Assembly: GCA_024760905.1 (NCBI GenBank)
Contig: CM045731.1
Span: 50,142,501-50,206,500, forward strand
From: Plotosus lineatus
Taxonomy: Eukaryota > Chordata > Actinopteri > Siluriformes > Plotosidae
Length of the DNA: 64,000 nt
Reading direction: 5' to 3'
This document shows, piece by piece, positions 22,830-35,256 of the stretch. The position numbers were made by a program, and so were the translations under genes. How positions within the stretch are numbered: position 1 is the stretch's first letter; each line of letters opens with the position of its first letter. The notes under the pieces were generated by a model, which was not told where the DNA came from, did no database searches, and saw only the letters and a program-made list of their open reading frames with translations.

Positions 22830-23000
22830 TTAGATTTTACTATGGGCAATTTTGCATGCGGTTAGAGTTTTTATAGATATCATATTTGCTTAGATCTTTA
22901 CGGATTTCATAATTGTCTTTTATATAGCCTTTCTATTGCTTGTGTACGTTTTCTCTGCTGTTCTATTTTTGTTACGAATGGTTGATCTCCTAAAGGAGAT

Positions 23001-23013
23001 CAAAAGGGGGAAT
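23001..23013 (+). other. polypurine tract
   Basis: CAAAAGGGGGAAT directly before the 3' LTR; primes plus-strand DNA synthesis in retroviruses. Confidence 0.9.
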
Positions 23014-23576
23014 TGTAAAAGTGTATCACATAATCATGTTCTCTGGTGCACATACTGTTTTATATAACTGTATAATGGTGCTTTATTTTTCTATGTTTTG
23101 CTATACTTAAATGTTTGTTGAGAATAATCAAATGGAATGCTTAAGGGGCCATTCTTCATGTCTGTTGTAAAAGTGTACACTTAAACAGAAGTGCATGCTG
23201 GGTACCCGTGACACACAGAGCCTTTCACTGTTAGTGTGACCTTCAACAGACTCAACAGTTTCTAGCTGTAGATTACTTCGAGGTCAGGAGGTGGGGGGTG
23301 TTTGGGGATTGTGATGCTCCCGAAAAGAGCCCAGATTTATCGCATCCTGTTGAGATAACAACGCATCAAAGACCCAGTCACAAACCCGGAAGGAGGAACC
23401 TGCTCTGCAGCCCTTAAAAGCACCCCCCGCGAGGGAGACCTCAGACCTTAACTAGCGTGTCTTTTATGCATGTTTGTTGGGTCTCCGTCCTCTGCAGACG
23501 ACGCAATAAAGCTTCTCATATTCAACTCAAAACCAGTCTCCAGTCGTCTTCTTCCACATTCCAATGGATCTTAACA
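23014..23576 (+). repeat. 3' LTR
   Basis: 563 bp. By eye identical to the 5' LTR except for one fewer C near 23425. Poly(A) signal at 23505-23510. Confidence 0.95.
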
Positions 23577-24908
23577 ATTCTCAGAATGTTTATGCATGTG
23601 ATTTTATGTTCTGTAGCATGTTTAACAAATGTTACCAAAAGGATAAACTTTATTCTGCTTCATGTCCTTTTACGTTGAACTTGGAGTGACGTCTTCAAGA
23701 TGGCCCTACATAGAGGGTGAAGGGAGTTCTCAGAGTCAAATTGTTTCTTTGTTGTTTTAACTTGTTTTATTTGTTCATGTTTTGCACTATGCTCTATGAC
23801 CGGCTGACCCTATTACAGCTATGAGATCAGAGTCTTGGGGCAACTCAGCACAAGCTAAGCATGCGATCCTAAGTTAATATGCTATGGTAGCTCAATGTTA
23901 GCCACAGCCCGGCTAACAATAAGCCCAGTTGGAGTTCTCAGTCATGTTGTTTCTTTTGATTTGTTCATGTTTTGCAATATGCTCCTCTATGATCGGTCGG
24001 CCCTACTACAGCTCTGAAATTGGAGTCTTCAACTCCTATCCTGTGCTAATATTCTATGGTAACTCAATGCTAGCCGCACCCCAGCTGACAATAAGCCCAG
24101 GCAGAAAGGGGCCAAACGAAGACTCCGGCGATTGGGATCGCAGGGGATGAAGTCCGTGTACCTGGCTGGTGCAATCGCCTCGTCCGGTTTACTCTCCTCG
24201 AGCCATGTTTCACAGAAACACAGCATGGAGCAGTCCTGTGGATCCCTCTGCACTACAATCTGAGCATGAAGCTTGTTCATCTTGTTTCGCAGGGACTGAA
24301 CATTTTGAAGCAGTTTGACCGGAAGTGCTAACCACGGAGACTCTGAGAACTCCGCCTGGGCTTATTTTTTTAGCTGGGGTGAGGCTAACATTGAGCTACC
24401 ATAGCATACTCGCTCATGATAGGAGTTGTTGCGTGCTTAGCTGCCCGAAGCTGAAGCTGCTCATGGCTGTAGTAGGGTCGACTGGTCATAGACGAGCATA
24501 GTGCAAAACATGAACAAACAAATAAAACAAATTAAACCGAACAAAGAAACAATTTGACTCTGAGAACTCGCCCTCTGGGCAGCGCCATATTGGAGACGTC
24601 ACTCCAACTTCAATGTAAAAGACATGAAGCGTAATAAAGTTTACCCTTTTGGTAACTTTTATGAAACATGCTACAGAACATAAAATCTCAGTGCATAAAC
24701 AGTCTAAGAATTAACTTCGGTACTGTACTGGAATAATAATTGAAAAAGACTTTAATACAACAGTTCAGAGGAAACTGTCGTTTCTTCAGGAGAAAGTCTT
24801 ATTTCTTCAGTAGAGACATCCAGCGTTTTCTATCGCTTAGCCAGACAAGATGCACAGCGTTTGAGTGGTATCATAGAGCTTAACTAGTAATTAAAACACA
24901 CTAAAAAG

Positions 24909-25453
24909 AGGCTCAACAATCCAGAGCAATGGAGAGTGTGGAAAAGAGGTGAAGAAGCGTGTGCGGGTAGGTTGGAATGGTTGGAGAAAAGTGTCTGGTG
25001 TGATAGGAGGGTATTGGCAAGAATGAAAGGAAAAGTGTACAAGACAATGTTGATGCCAACGATGTATGGTTTAGAAACAGTGGCCCTGGGGAAAAGACAC
25101 GAGGCAGAGCTGGAGGTAGCAGAGGTGAAAATGGTGAGGTTCTCTTTGGGAGCAACGAGGATGGATAGGATCAGGAATGAGCACATCAGAGGGACAGCAC
25201 ATGTAAGATGTTTTGGAGACAAAGTCAGAGAGGCTAGATTGAGATGGTTTGGACATGTACAGAGGAGGGATACTGAGTATATTGGTAATAGGATGCTAAG
25301 GCTAGAACTACCAGGCAGAAGGCCTAGAGGAAGACCAGAGACGATTCATGGATGTAGTGAAGGAGGACATGAATGTCGTTGGTGTAAGAGAAGATGCAAA
25401 GGATAGGGTGAGATGGAGGCAGATGATTCAATGTGGCGACCCCTGAAGGGAAA
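24909..25453 (+). pseudogene. RTE LINE 3' fragment
   Basis: Matches 6746-7310 of the intact copy, with frame-disrupting small deletions (for example near 25065 and 25343). The GAA tail is missing because an inverted piece of the same LINE follows. Confidence 0.85.
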
Positions 25454-25454
25454 A

Positions 25455-25590
25455 GCCTCTCTGTACATGTCCAAACCATCTCAATCTAGCCTCTCTGACT
25501 TTGTCTCCAAAACATCTAACATGTGCTGTCCCTCTGATGTACTCATTTCTGATCCTATCCATCCTCGTTACTCCCAAAGAGAACCTCATT
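25455..25590 (-). pseudogene. inverted RTE LINE fragment
   Basis: Reverse complement of about 6980-7110 of the intact copy, joined head-on to the previous fragment. The two make an imperfect palindrome. Confidence 0.85.
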
Positions 25591-25897
25591 TTTTGAAAAC
25601 CAACGTATAATTGAAAACGATTTCACTCAAAACGACTTAAGTGGCGGTATACCTGTACTTGTAAATGAGTCACTTTCTCATGTGACCTTCTTGCAACCTC
25701 TGCATGATATACAGGTATTAAAGCCTAAAAATATTCGCTTGCCCAGGGAGTTACAAATCATCTTGATGCAAATTCCAAAATTTGCAAAAAAATTAAAAAT
25801 TTGCAAAAAAAAAAAATAGACCTCTGAAAAAGTGAAAAAGCCAAAAGAAAAAGAAGTAATTTATGTAATTCTTTTCCATCCATGCTTTTACCTGATT

Positions 25898-26222
25898 ACT
25901 CATTCATTCATTTTCTGAACCATTTAATCCTAATTAGGGTTGTAGGAAGGTTGGTGCCTATCTCAGCTGAGTCTGGGTGAAGGCGAGGTATGCCCTGGAC
26001 AGCTCATTAGGCCTTTACAGGGGCAACAGTCTCACACACACACACCTAGGGGTGATTTAGAATAGCCAATTAATCTACTGTGTATGTTTTTGGACTGTGG
26101 GAGGAAACCAGAATACCTCGAGGAAACCCACGTAAGCATGGAGAGAACATGCAAACCCCACACACAAACGCCCGAACTGGGAATCAAACCCAGGACCTTC
26201 TTGCTGTGAGGCTAACCAGCTC
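25898..26222 (-). repeat. V-SINE-like element
   Basis: Antisense, near full length: L2-like tail (CCTAATTAGGGTTGTAGG), central GGACTGTGGGAGGAAACC and an antisense tRNA-like head near GGACCTTCTTGCTGTGAGGC. Confidence 0.8.
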
Positions 26223-26795
26223 TGAAAAACACTAAAATGATAGAAATATTAAACTTTTAGTTTGAGAAATAGCATAACACTGCTTATTTGTTTCATTGCA
26301 CTCATTATTTTTGTTCCTTTTTTAAACAGAATTCTCTACATATGTTGACTTATAAGAGTAAAGCAGTTATAAAGTAACCTCTAAAATTCCTACAGAAATT
26401 GTGAATGTTTTCTTGGAGCTCAGTGCTCATCAACAAGACATTCTCATGTCTATGAGGCAGCGCTGCAGAGTACACAATAAATACAGAGTCACAAAGGGGC
26501 TGTTTACAGGGTGGGGGCTTTCTTGGGTGTATGCAGGAAGCTCTGACACCCTCATTTCTTTACTGTTTTATGCAGCTTGCTGTTGCACACCTCTTTCAAA
26601 ATGACCAAAGACATTGATGATAGCCTGGGCAGTGGAAATTTTAAAAACATACTTTTAATTCCATTATTAATCTATTTAAAATTTATAATAATTTAGTCAT
26701 TGAAAGCATCAGTGACCTGATACACAAAGTTCATAATAAAAACATCCAACTTCTCTTCCTCCTGATGAAAAAACAAATACTAAACACAAATTAGT
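26223..26795. other. noncoding 3' flank of ICE1-like copy 2
   Basis: AT-rich. Presumably includes the 3' UTR next to the stop at 26796; I saw no clear poly(A) signal on the minus strand. Confidence 0.4.
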
Positions 26796-29700
26796 CTAAA
26801 GTATATGATGATTGAGTACAGGTTGATGGTTTGGCTGGATATTTTTAGATAGAGTGTTGAGCTGCTGGATACAGTTGGGGACAGCTGGGGGAACCGGCTG
26901 TCTGAGTATCGTTTGCCATGATGCCAAAGCTTCCAGGGCTTCTTTGGGGTTGTTTGGGGCTAAATCATGAGTGGTGTAGACCACTGAGAGCAGCACCTCC
27001 CTGGATATACCTGCACACAGAATACACCATAGATCATGAGTGACAAAAACACTTTCCTGATGATGGAGGAATACAAATCAGAGAACAGTACATAAACACA
27101 AAGAGTAAGTTTATGAAGAGCAAAACTATTTGATGATTATGTAAATACCTTTTGATAGTTCTTTTCCAAACTGGATTATTCTTTTGGTGACAAATTCGGC
27201 AGATAGGTTTAGATTCTGCTGAAAGCACAGTTGGCCAAGTCGTCCTGATTGAGCAGAAAAAAAAATCAAGAGTGAAAAACAAGAATCCAGACGTAATGTG
27301 AGATGTTGCATTAAAACATGATTTTCTATAAACTTACCAATTAGCCTCAGGACCACCGCAATGCACATATCTCGGGACGGCACTTGTCCTGATCTCAGCT
27401 TTATCAGCCAAGTGTCCAGGATCCTGAGAAGCCCGTGTCTGGTAAATAAAAAGGAGTAAAAAATGTATGTATGACTGTTATTGTTCTGGGAGAAGATCAG
27501 TTGGGGTTTGGTGGTACAGTTGCTGGCGCACTTATTCCAAGTTTGGGGGTTAAAGGCAGACTCTCATCAGGTTGTCACTGTGTCCCAATGCAGCGAACTG
27601 GGTTATCCTATCTAGAGTGAGAGGTTCATGTAATAGAACCATTGCTGACGTTCACAAAAAGTAGCTGCATAGCTGTATGCATGTTTCTGTCTCGCAATGG
27701 CCTGTTGAGCCATTTTATTACGCCTTGGCTGTATGAACCCTGTGGCGCCCATCTCAGCCTACTCTGAGCGTGGGAAGACTCTGATGAGCGCCACAGGGTT
27801 CATACAGCCAAGGCGTAATAACATTCAAACCTTATTTAAAGCATTTTCAAGGACCACTTTCATCAACTTGTATGGTAGCATAAAATTGGCAGAGATGGCA
27901 TTCTTAGATGCGCCTATTTTATAAAATGCCTCAAACTGCAATTTACGCCACAGAAAAAATCACCAAAATTACCAAAATAGCCAATTTTTGAACATTCATT
28001 CAAAATTAACCAACCAAGTCAATATCTTGATACTTTTGTTTGCAAATCGAAAAGTACCTGTTTAATTTATTTGAACCATCAGTTTTGGGCTGTCCACCAT
28101 GGTTTTGGGTTTAAGGAGGATTTAAACAAGAGAAATTTGGCAAAAAATGCTGGAAATGGTCAAATTTCCTGAAACTTTCCAGGGCGGAAACACGCAGACA
28201 GCTTTGCAGCCTACTCTTGTCGAAAGTCAGCAATGGTTCTTTTACATGCCTCACACCATAAACAGTGAGAGACATGGCCAGCCTTTGATAACCCAGTTAG
28301 CTGCACTGGGGGGGACAGTGACAACCTGTTGAAAGTGAGACTTAAACCCCCAACCTTAGGATCAGTGCTCCAACACTTTTACCACCAGGCCACCACTGCC
28401 TGCCTCTGAATCTAAGAAGTTCAATGAGCACATTAAAGTGGCCCATTTCCTTCCTAGGTATAATAAACATGAAATAGTTTTATCTCTTGGAAAAAATAGA
28501 TTCTGCCATGATGGTGTCTTTCTGAATCTATTTGCTTGCTCCTGAGAGTGAGTCCCAATGACCCTGCACTGAGCCTGATATTAGTAGACGTTGCCATCTT
28601 GGGAAAGTCAAAGTGCAGAGCGTAAGATTTCAGACTATTTCATTTTTGTGAATGGGCATTTTTAAAATAAATAGTATTACCTGCAGTACTCTCAGATCTG
28701 CTGAGAGTAAAATAAATGTTCAGAGAAAACAGAATCATGTAGGGTACAATGCAGTAAATATTTTACTACAGTACCGTATGAAATTTATGAAGGTCCATGA
28801 CCAGCCCTTTTGCATGCAGAGAAGATCCATGCTGAAGACATACTCCCAACTAACAGGGCAGAGGTCATCCCCATACCACTCGCTCTTTCTGAACATCAGC
28901 TGCTGGTCTGTGAGTAAAGCCCTCAATATTCTGGGGATCGTGGTCTCAATGGTAGGTGGAGGACACTGACAGAAACACCAAGTTTTCTTAAAATTTTGTT
29001 GTATCAGCTGGTAAGAAATAAACTGATAAAAACAACAAGACACCTATCCACCTTATCCCAGTGCAGGATCTTCTGAAGGCATTCAAATACCTCGCCTTTT
29101 GCTTTGAGATAAGTGACGATGTTTATGGCTTGGCTTAGAGGGCTGTGGAGGGTTAAAAGACTTGGCCATGTTGTCAGTAAGAAGAGAATCAGTTTCGGGG
29201 CTTCAGGAAAATCTGTAAAATAAAAAACACACACGAAGTTAGTACAACTTTCTTAGCAAATCATTAAAGGGTACTCATAGAGTACAAGGTACCTCCAACA
29301 GGCACAAATGGATTAAAAGAAAAATTTGCCTAACCTTGCCTTATAATAACGAATATAACGAAATGTCTCCCCCTAGGGGGAACCTATTGAACACTTATTC
29401 ACACATTATTGTATGTATTAGTCTTAATGAGGTTTTTCTTTATCATGATCCCAGGAACAAATTACCTCCAAGATGTAATAGTTTATTAATTGTACTACAC
29501 CTTGCGCTAGAAAAATACTTTCATTTAAATCTGTGCGTTACTTTTTGAGATATGTTGCAAAAAGACAAAATAACAATTAAACTCACACTGCTGAACAAAA
29601 ATACCCTCCTGGTAGAGGTAAAAAATCGTCAAAAACAAGACAAACTTTCCAGACTTATTTTTCACAAATATATTTGAAATGAAATGAAATTTCAGTAAAA

Positions 29701-32165
29701 TCTCACCTTCTTTCAGAAGTCTGTAGGCGAAAGCACGTGCTTTGTGATATTCATGTCTCTCTCTGCACAAAGCGATGAACACCCGGCAGAGAGACTGTCG
29801 GACTGTGTGATTCATGAGTTCTTTCTCATTCTTGATCTTTTGCAAAATGGCCTTCATGAATTTCTCAGTTAAGGTCTGAGTGAAATCAAAGAAAATTATC
29901 CGAAGTGGCACAACAAAATGAGAGGCGTGGTTTTTTTTAAATTAAGTAATAATTGGATAATTCATCCATTCATTCATTTTCCCGACAGCTCACCAGTTCC
30001 TCACAGGCCGTGTTGACACAACCATTGTAAACTCACACTCACTTCTAGGGGCAATTTGGAACAGCCAATTAGTCTAATGGGAATGTATTTGGACTCAGGG
30101 AGGAGATCGGCACACCCACATACTGGAAACCCACATAAGCACATGCAAACTCCACACGCACAATTAATGAAACAATAGACAATAACTTACCGTGTTATTA
30201 GTGAAATAGGAAACGACTGATTGTTCGTCATCTTGTAAAGGAGCTTGAGAAATGATTCCCAGCGCATGATCCCTGATCAGAGGCCAAACGTCATAACATC
30301 CATCTTCAATTGTTTTGAAGGCATCGGAGATGAGGGATTGTGTATCCTCTGCTGTGTTTCTGATGTTGGCTTTTTCAGAATTTTGGGAGGAACAGTACAA
30401 ATTTGGAGACGCTTCAGCTGTGCTATATTCTGGAACCCCGACCAGGTGTGATATCACAGAGACTGGTATCAGGTCACAGATAGATTTTGATACTGGCTTC
30501 GGCTTGTGGTCATGATCAAATCTTTTCTGTTCCTTTTCTGGAAAGAGGTCAGATTCAGTCCTCTTTCTTTTGTAGGAGGTCCTGCTGAAAGCTGTAGAGA
30601 AAACATTGATGCAATGAAAACCAAGCATATTATTTTATATTAAATACTGACAAGGGGGCAGTGGTAGTCTAGTGGTATAGGGTGCTGGATCGCTGATCCA
30701 AAGGTTGGGGGTTCGAGTCCCACTCTCCACTGTCCCCCCAGTGCACCTAACTGGGTTATCAAAGGCGGGCCATGTCTCTCACTGTCTATGGTGTGAGACA
30801 TTTAAAAGAACCATTGCTGACTTTGGTAAAGAGTAGGCTGCAAAGTCGTCTTCTGTCCTGCAATTGCCTGGCGAGCTGTCCAGGGTGTACTTGGCCCTTG
30901 TCCAGAGTTGGCTGGGATGGGCACCAGCCTCCCTGCGACCCTAATTAGGATGAAGCGGTTCCAGAAAATTAATTGAACTGAAATACTGACAAGAATTAGT
31001 ATCTTGGCCTAAGTAGAATTCTAGAATACATTTTTTACACCAAGAATTTCTTTCACCTTCATTTGCCAAGTCCAGTTTTCCTCGATTAGGGATAAGAATG
31101 CTGGAGCCTATCTCAGCAAAATTAAGCCAAAGGCAGGGTACACCCTGAATAGCTTGCAAGTCAATCACCACATGCACAACTATTTACACTCACACCTAGT
31201 GACAATTAGGAATTATTCGAATGTGTATGTCTTTGGACTGTGGGAGGAAAAACCGGAGTCCCCAGAGGGAACCACACATGGGGAGTGATAGAGTATTACT
31301 CTTGTATTTCTTCAACATTAGTAATCATGTGTAAAGGCTGGATCCTTTTATTTTCACAAATCCACTGCCTGTTTTCCTATGTGTAAACAACTGCCAAACC
31401 CCCAAGACTGCATCACTGCAGGAGGTCAAAGGTGTCTCAAGGTGCTCCCCTGGGTAAGCTCTTAACCACAAGTGTGCCTCTGTCCACCCAGCAGTATAGA
31501 TGGGTACCGGTAAAAATACACTGGGAAGGTAAACTATGATGGACTAGCGTCCCATCCAGGAGGAGTTGAACTCCTGGTCGCTTCACGCTATGGAAACGGG
31601 ATAAGCACCGGCCAGATGAGCCACTAGGCTCGGGTGTAAAAAGCCCAACAGACTTTACCTTACCCAGTTACAAATTAAAGCCATTTTTCATGTAAAAAGC
31701 TTAAAAAAACAGAAATGATTTCGCATTTTAATTCCATTACTTTCAGAGGGTCTTCTGTCCCAGAGTATACCAGGTTGAACACACACTAAACAGTTTACAG
31801 TGTGTCACATTTAAACGGCCTCATTAACATCTGGCAAATAGTAATAACATTATATTATTGAATGCTATAACTATTATACACACAGTATACAGCTAGTATG
31901 TACATATAGTGTGTAGCGTCTACATCAAAACTCTACACAATCCCCAGTGCAGCTAACTGGGTTATCAAAGGCCAGCCATGTCTCACTGTCTGTGGTGAGA
32001 ACCATTGCTGACTTTCATCAAGAGTAGCTGCCCTCGCCCAGAGACGGCTGAGATGGGCACCAGCCTTCCTGCAACCCTAACTAGGATTAAGCGGTTCAGA
32101 ATAATGAATAAATGAATGAACTCTACATACCTTCATATTGCAGGACTTGATGTTGAAAACTGTTT
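26796..32165 (-). CDS. ice1-like: ICE1-like C-terminal paralogue, copy 2 (3' complete)
   Basis: Second copy of the gene at 1-9931. Exons in transcription order: 32131-32165, 30191-30591, 29707-29875, 29052-29212, 28775-28965, 27338-27438, 27149-27244 and 26796-27010, which ends in a stop. Exon lengths (35, 401, 169, 161, 191, 101, 96 bp) and phases fit one open frame of about 450 residues. The last three exons read SRDMCIAVVLRLIG, then GQLCFQQNLNLSAEF, then YTTHDLAPNNPKEALEAL and a Pro-rich end; this part, as I remember it, is most like the end of vertebrate ICE1. The GDDLCPVSWEYVF exon is identical in protein to copy 1, whereas the 401-bp exon differs at about ten residues. Nuclear location is inferred from the family and a basic cluster. 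The first exon is not identified. Confidence 0.62.
27715..27821. repeat. perfect 34-bp inverted repeat, second copy
   Basis: Arms 27715-27748 and 27788-27821 are exact reverse complements. The loop is two bases longer than at 331-433, but the arms have stayed perfectly paired in both duplicates. Confidence 0.9.
28172..28405 (-). repeat. tRNA-headed SINE, copy 2 counterpart
   Basis: Head and core match 1103-1457, but the L2-like tail is missing and the break joins sequence equivalent to about 860 in copy 1. Confidence 0.7.
30655..30980 (+). repeat. full-length tRNA-headed SINE
   Basis: Flanked by the 13-bp duplication AAATACTGACAAG (30642-30654, 30981-30993), present once at about 8502 in copy 1. 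The head has A-box-like TAGTCTAGTGG and B-box GGTTCGAGTCC, followed by the CTAACTGGGTTATC core and an L2-type tail (CGACCCTAATTAGGATGAAG). It entered copy 2 after the duplication. Confidence 0.93.
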
Positions 32166-32479
32166 CTGTAAGCAAAAATCAATAAAAAGGATTCAGTACT
32201 ACGACTTCATGAGATGAACATGTCCTGTTAAATCACTGATTTTTTTTTCCTCAGAGAATTACATCAAAACAAACTTTACCGTAATTTAAAAAATATATAT
32301 AATACATATAGTCGATTACACAGTATGTCTTGTTTTGTTTTTGGTGGGAAAGCTGAGTGGACTGACAGAAGGTGTATGTTGTCATCGAGTTCGGTTGGAG
32401 AGAAGCAACTGAGTGAAGCTCAGACTGTTAACATTTATTTCTTTTCTTTTTCCCGAACTTTTTTCTTATTTATTCGTAT

Positions 32480-32790
32480 ATAATCCTCACCCATCAAGTA
32501 TTACCTTCCCTATCACACGACCACGACCACCACCATCACAACTCGGGATGCATTGCGTGCCACCCGCCGCGTTAATAATTGCAGCGCATGCGTACTTGGA
32601 GGTGGTCGAACACACTCGAAGGGCGCTCTCCGCCCCCTCGTACGAATGAGCTCAGGGACGCCCACGATTGGCTGGTGATCTCCGTGAGTGACAGGGACGT
32701 GAGCGTATACCGTCCCTTCCCTCCTGTCAGAGCTTGGCCAATTAGTTACCATGGACTCCCGGCCACATAAGCCGCGGTTTTCTGCACGAG
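32480..32790 (-). promoter_or_regulatory. candidate promoter of ICE1-like copy 2
   Basis: Counterpart of 10245-10530 with the same GCGCATGCG and CCAAT-type motifs. It differs by a short insertion near 32700 and a few substitutions. Role inferred from position upstream of exon 32131-32165. Confidence 0.3.
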
Positions 32791-34500
32791 TAAATAAACC
32801 ATTAATTTAAAAACAATTTCCTCACTATGAACGTTCATGTCACAACAAAGCACAACCTGAGATAAACGTGTGTGTTCTTAGCAACGAATCGACACTATAA
32901 TGCTAAGGGAAGCCCTGTTAGCATGTGCGATCTTTTCTACTGGAACATAATACAGCACCGTTTTATGTACAGTACTAATATTTTTAAAGAAGATTTCAAA
33001 CTGCCCGGTGGTTCAGTCTGCACTCGTTTCTGATACCAACATGAACCACAAAACGAGTGCAATCTAAACATCCTTTAGCGCGGTGAACTGTTGTTATGAC
33101 CTCCAGTATGGGCGCGCTGTTGTTGCCAGGGGCAACGGCCTGGCCACGATAAATCATCTGGCATGTTGGAGCCTGGGCGATGGTTTGGTCACCAAATGGG
33201 TTAAATTTCTGTCACTTGTGTCACGTTTGTCCGATTTTATTAAAGCACTTGACTCCAGCCTGATCTTTGGAGTGTTTTCTGTGAAAGTGGCGCTGATTCC
33301 GTGTCGAACGGTCTGTACGCAAGTTTTGTTTTGCTTTGATTTTATTCACCCCACGCTGTGTTTTGTTCAACTGTGAGCTAGTTTCTGGGTTTTTATTTTC
33401 AATTTTATTTATTTATTTATTTATTTATTTTTGTTTATGGGGTTCTTCTAGTTCATCCACACGACATTTTAAGAAATTAGAAAATTTTTTAGTCCTCTTT
33501 TGTTTCTCGTGTTTTTGCTATCGGGTTGAAATAAATGTTTTTCGGCCTGTTTGCATTGATTTTTTTTTGTTCTCCATTCCAAAGTAAACAGATAAACTTG
33601 GGATTCAAGGCCAAATCTGCTCTTATTCCTGCATCTTGTGCATTACACACTCAGGAGCGCACTTCACCTGGAAACTCGGATCCCAATCCAGGTCTACCGT
33701 TACAATGCAGTAATAAACCAAATAAAACACTTTAAAATAATAATCGTCTGATGTTATTAAGGAAATCATTCTTCCAAGATACTAAAAAGATTCAATTACT
33801 AGGAAACAACAATACCATAAGATATGTAAAATTACACATTTGTGTATGTTGTTCATCCGTTCCTTTACATGAGACATCCCACAATGACAAATTAAAATAA
33901 TAACTCAAATTTCCTTACAGGTAAATTCCTGTTGTCGACATCCTGTTACACAAAGCTCGACACAGTGTATAAAGCTCTATGGATGTGCTGTCCGGTTTAG
34001 TAGTCAGGTTGGTGGGCACAGAGCACCGAAATTGAGGGAGCAGCAAATTAATTATAACAGAATGTAGATCGAAGAGTGAGCGGGACGTAAGTGAGACGTC
34101 ACAGAGAATGTCGTGACATCACAAAGTGCCACGTGATATGGTGTCCATGAATTGGTCAGACTACCTGATCAACTCAGTGTGCATAATGCAGGTGGAATAA
34201 CTCAGTGATTGTGTAATCTCCACCTGAGATGTGGCATGAGAAGTGAGAGTCACCAGAATTCAGCAGATCAAATCATTCAGTCCACCGGAACCCTGTTTAT
34301 GGGCATATTTCATTATACATCAATTTAAAGCACCATTTTGGGCTTGTGCGTTTATAATTTTGTTCAGGGTAAAATGAACACCAAAGACTGAATGTATGGC
34401 TCTTCTGTCTCTGAAGAGACTCCATGATTTCAGTAGACCAGTAGACCATTTCCTTGTAACCTTGCTGGTTGTAAAAATTAGCAGTCTTTGGTGAAAATTG

Positions 34501-34660
<160 letters not shown>

Positions 34661-34734
34661 TTAACAGACCATTTACTCTAAAGTGTTAAAGACTGAATGA
34701 TCTAAATCGAATGCAGTGATGGTCGGGTGCTGAG

Positions 34735-34960
34735 TTGACCCCTGGGTTGACCCCCCAGTGCCGCTAACTGGGTTATCAAAGGCCGGGCCTCTGTCTGTGG
34801 TCAGAGGCATTTAAAAGAACCATTGCTGACTTTCTTCAAGAGTAGCTGTCACTGTGTTTCTACCATGCATTGGTCTGGCGAGCTGTCCAGGGTGTACTCT
34901 GCCCTTTCCCAGAGTTGGCTGAGATGGCCGTCAGAATTTCTGTGACACTAAATGAATGCT
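34735..34960 (+). repeat. tRNA-headed SINE, truncated
   Basis: Core from CCGCTAACTGGGTTATCAAA to the L2-like tail; the head is missing. Confidence 0.65.
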
Positions 34961-35051
34961 ATAAATAAGTGGTATCTCAATATAAAAAAATAATTTTATT
35001 TTACTCAGGAGAAAGAAATGAAATTTAGTTTTATAAGGCACCAGAGGCATC

Positions 35052-35256
35052 CCTGGTGTGGTGCTTTGGGCATGTCCAACCAGGAAGAGACCCTGGGGTC
35101 GACCTAGAACACGCTGCTTGTCTAGGAATGCCTCGGTGTCCCCCGGAAGAGCTGGAGGATGTGGCTGGGGAGAGGGATGTCTGGACCTCTTTACTTCGGT
35201 TACCACCCCCACGACCCGACCCTGGATTAAGTGGAAGAAGAAGAAGAAGATGATGA
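35052..35256 (+). pseudogene. LINE 3' end fragment, GAA-tailed
   Basis: Degenerate coding for a C-terminal LINE stretch (CFGHVQPGRDPGVDLE in one frame, RTRCLSRNASVSP in another), ending GTGGAAGAAGAAGAAG. A different family from the RTE copies; family not named. Confidence 0.6.

Larger units (their letters stand above)
14154..23576 (+). mobile_element. gammaretrovirus-like provirus, mosaic and defective
   Basis: Flanked by the 4-bp duplication ATTC (14150-14153 and 23577-23580). The two LTRs are the same except for one C in a C-run. Order inside: primer site, splice donor, hairpin array, gag piece, env piece, a PPT/LTR-like start, second gag piece, broken pol, second env, PPT. The 4-bp duplication, tRNA-Pro primer site and CX6CC Env are gammaretroviral traits. 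All genes are broken, so its recent movement must have used proteins from elsewhere. Confidence 0.93.
13831..24914. mobile_element. second foldback transposon, split by provirus
   Basis: Starts at TA then CAGTAGGCCCTTGAC. The left part is 13833-14149; after the provirus it continues 23581-24914. The centre (about 24100-24290, minus) encodes a LINE endonuclease-like piece (CFCETWLEESKPDEAI). The right end is lost at 24914, where an RTE fragment starts at shared GGCTCA. The provirus sits in TTAATTC, the same site found empty at about 13760. Confidence 0.7.

Noticed and set aside
26401..26604. Small plus-strand gene
   Set aside because: No recognisable family, no splice or start context, lies in noncoding flank.
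30655..30730. tRNA gene
   Set aside because: A and B boxes are present, but the sequence continues as a SINE with target duplications and recurs many times; no intact cloverleaf was worked out.
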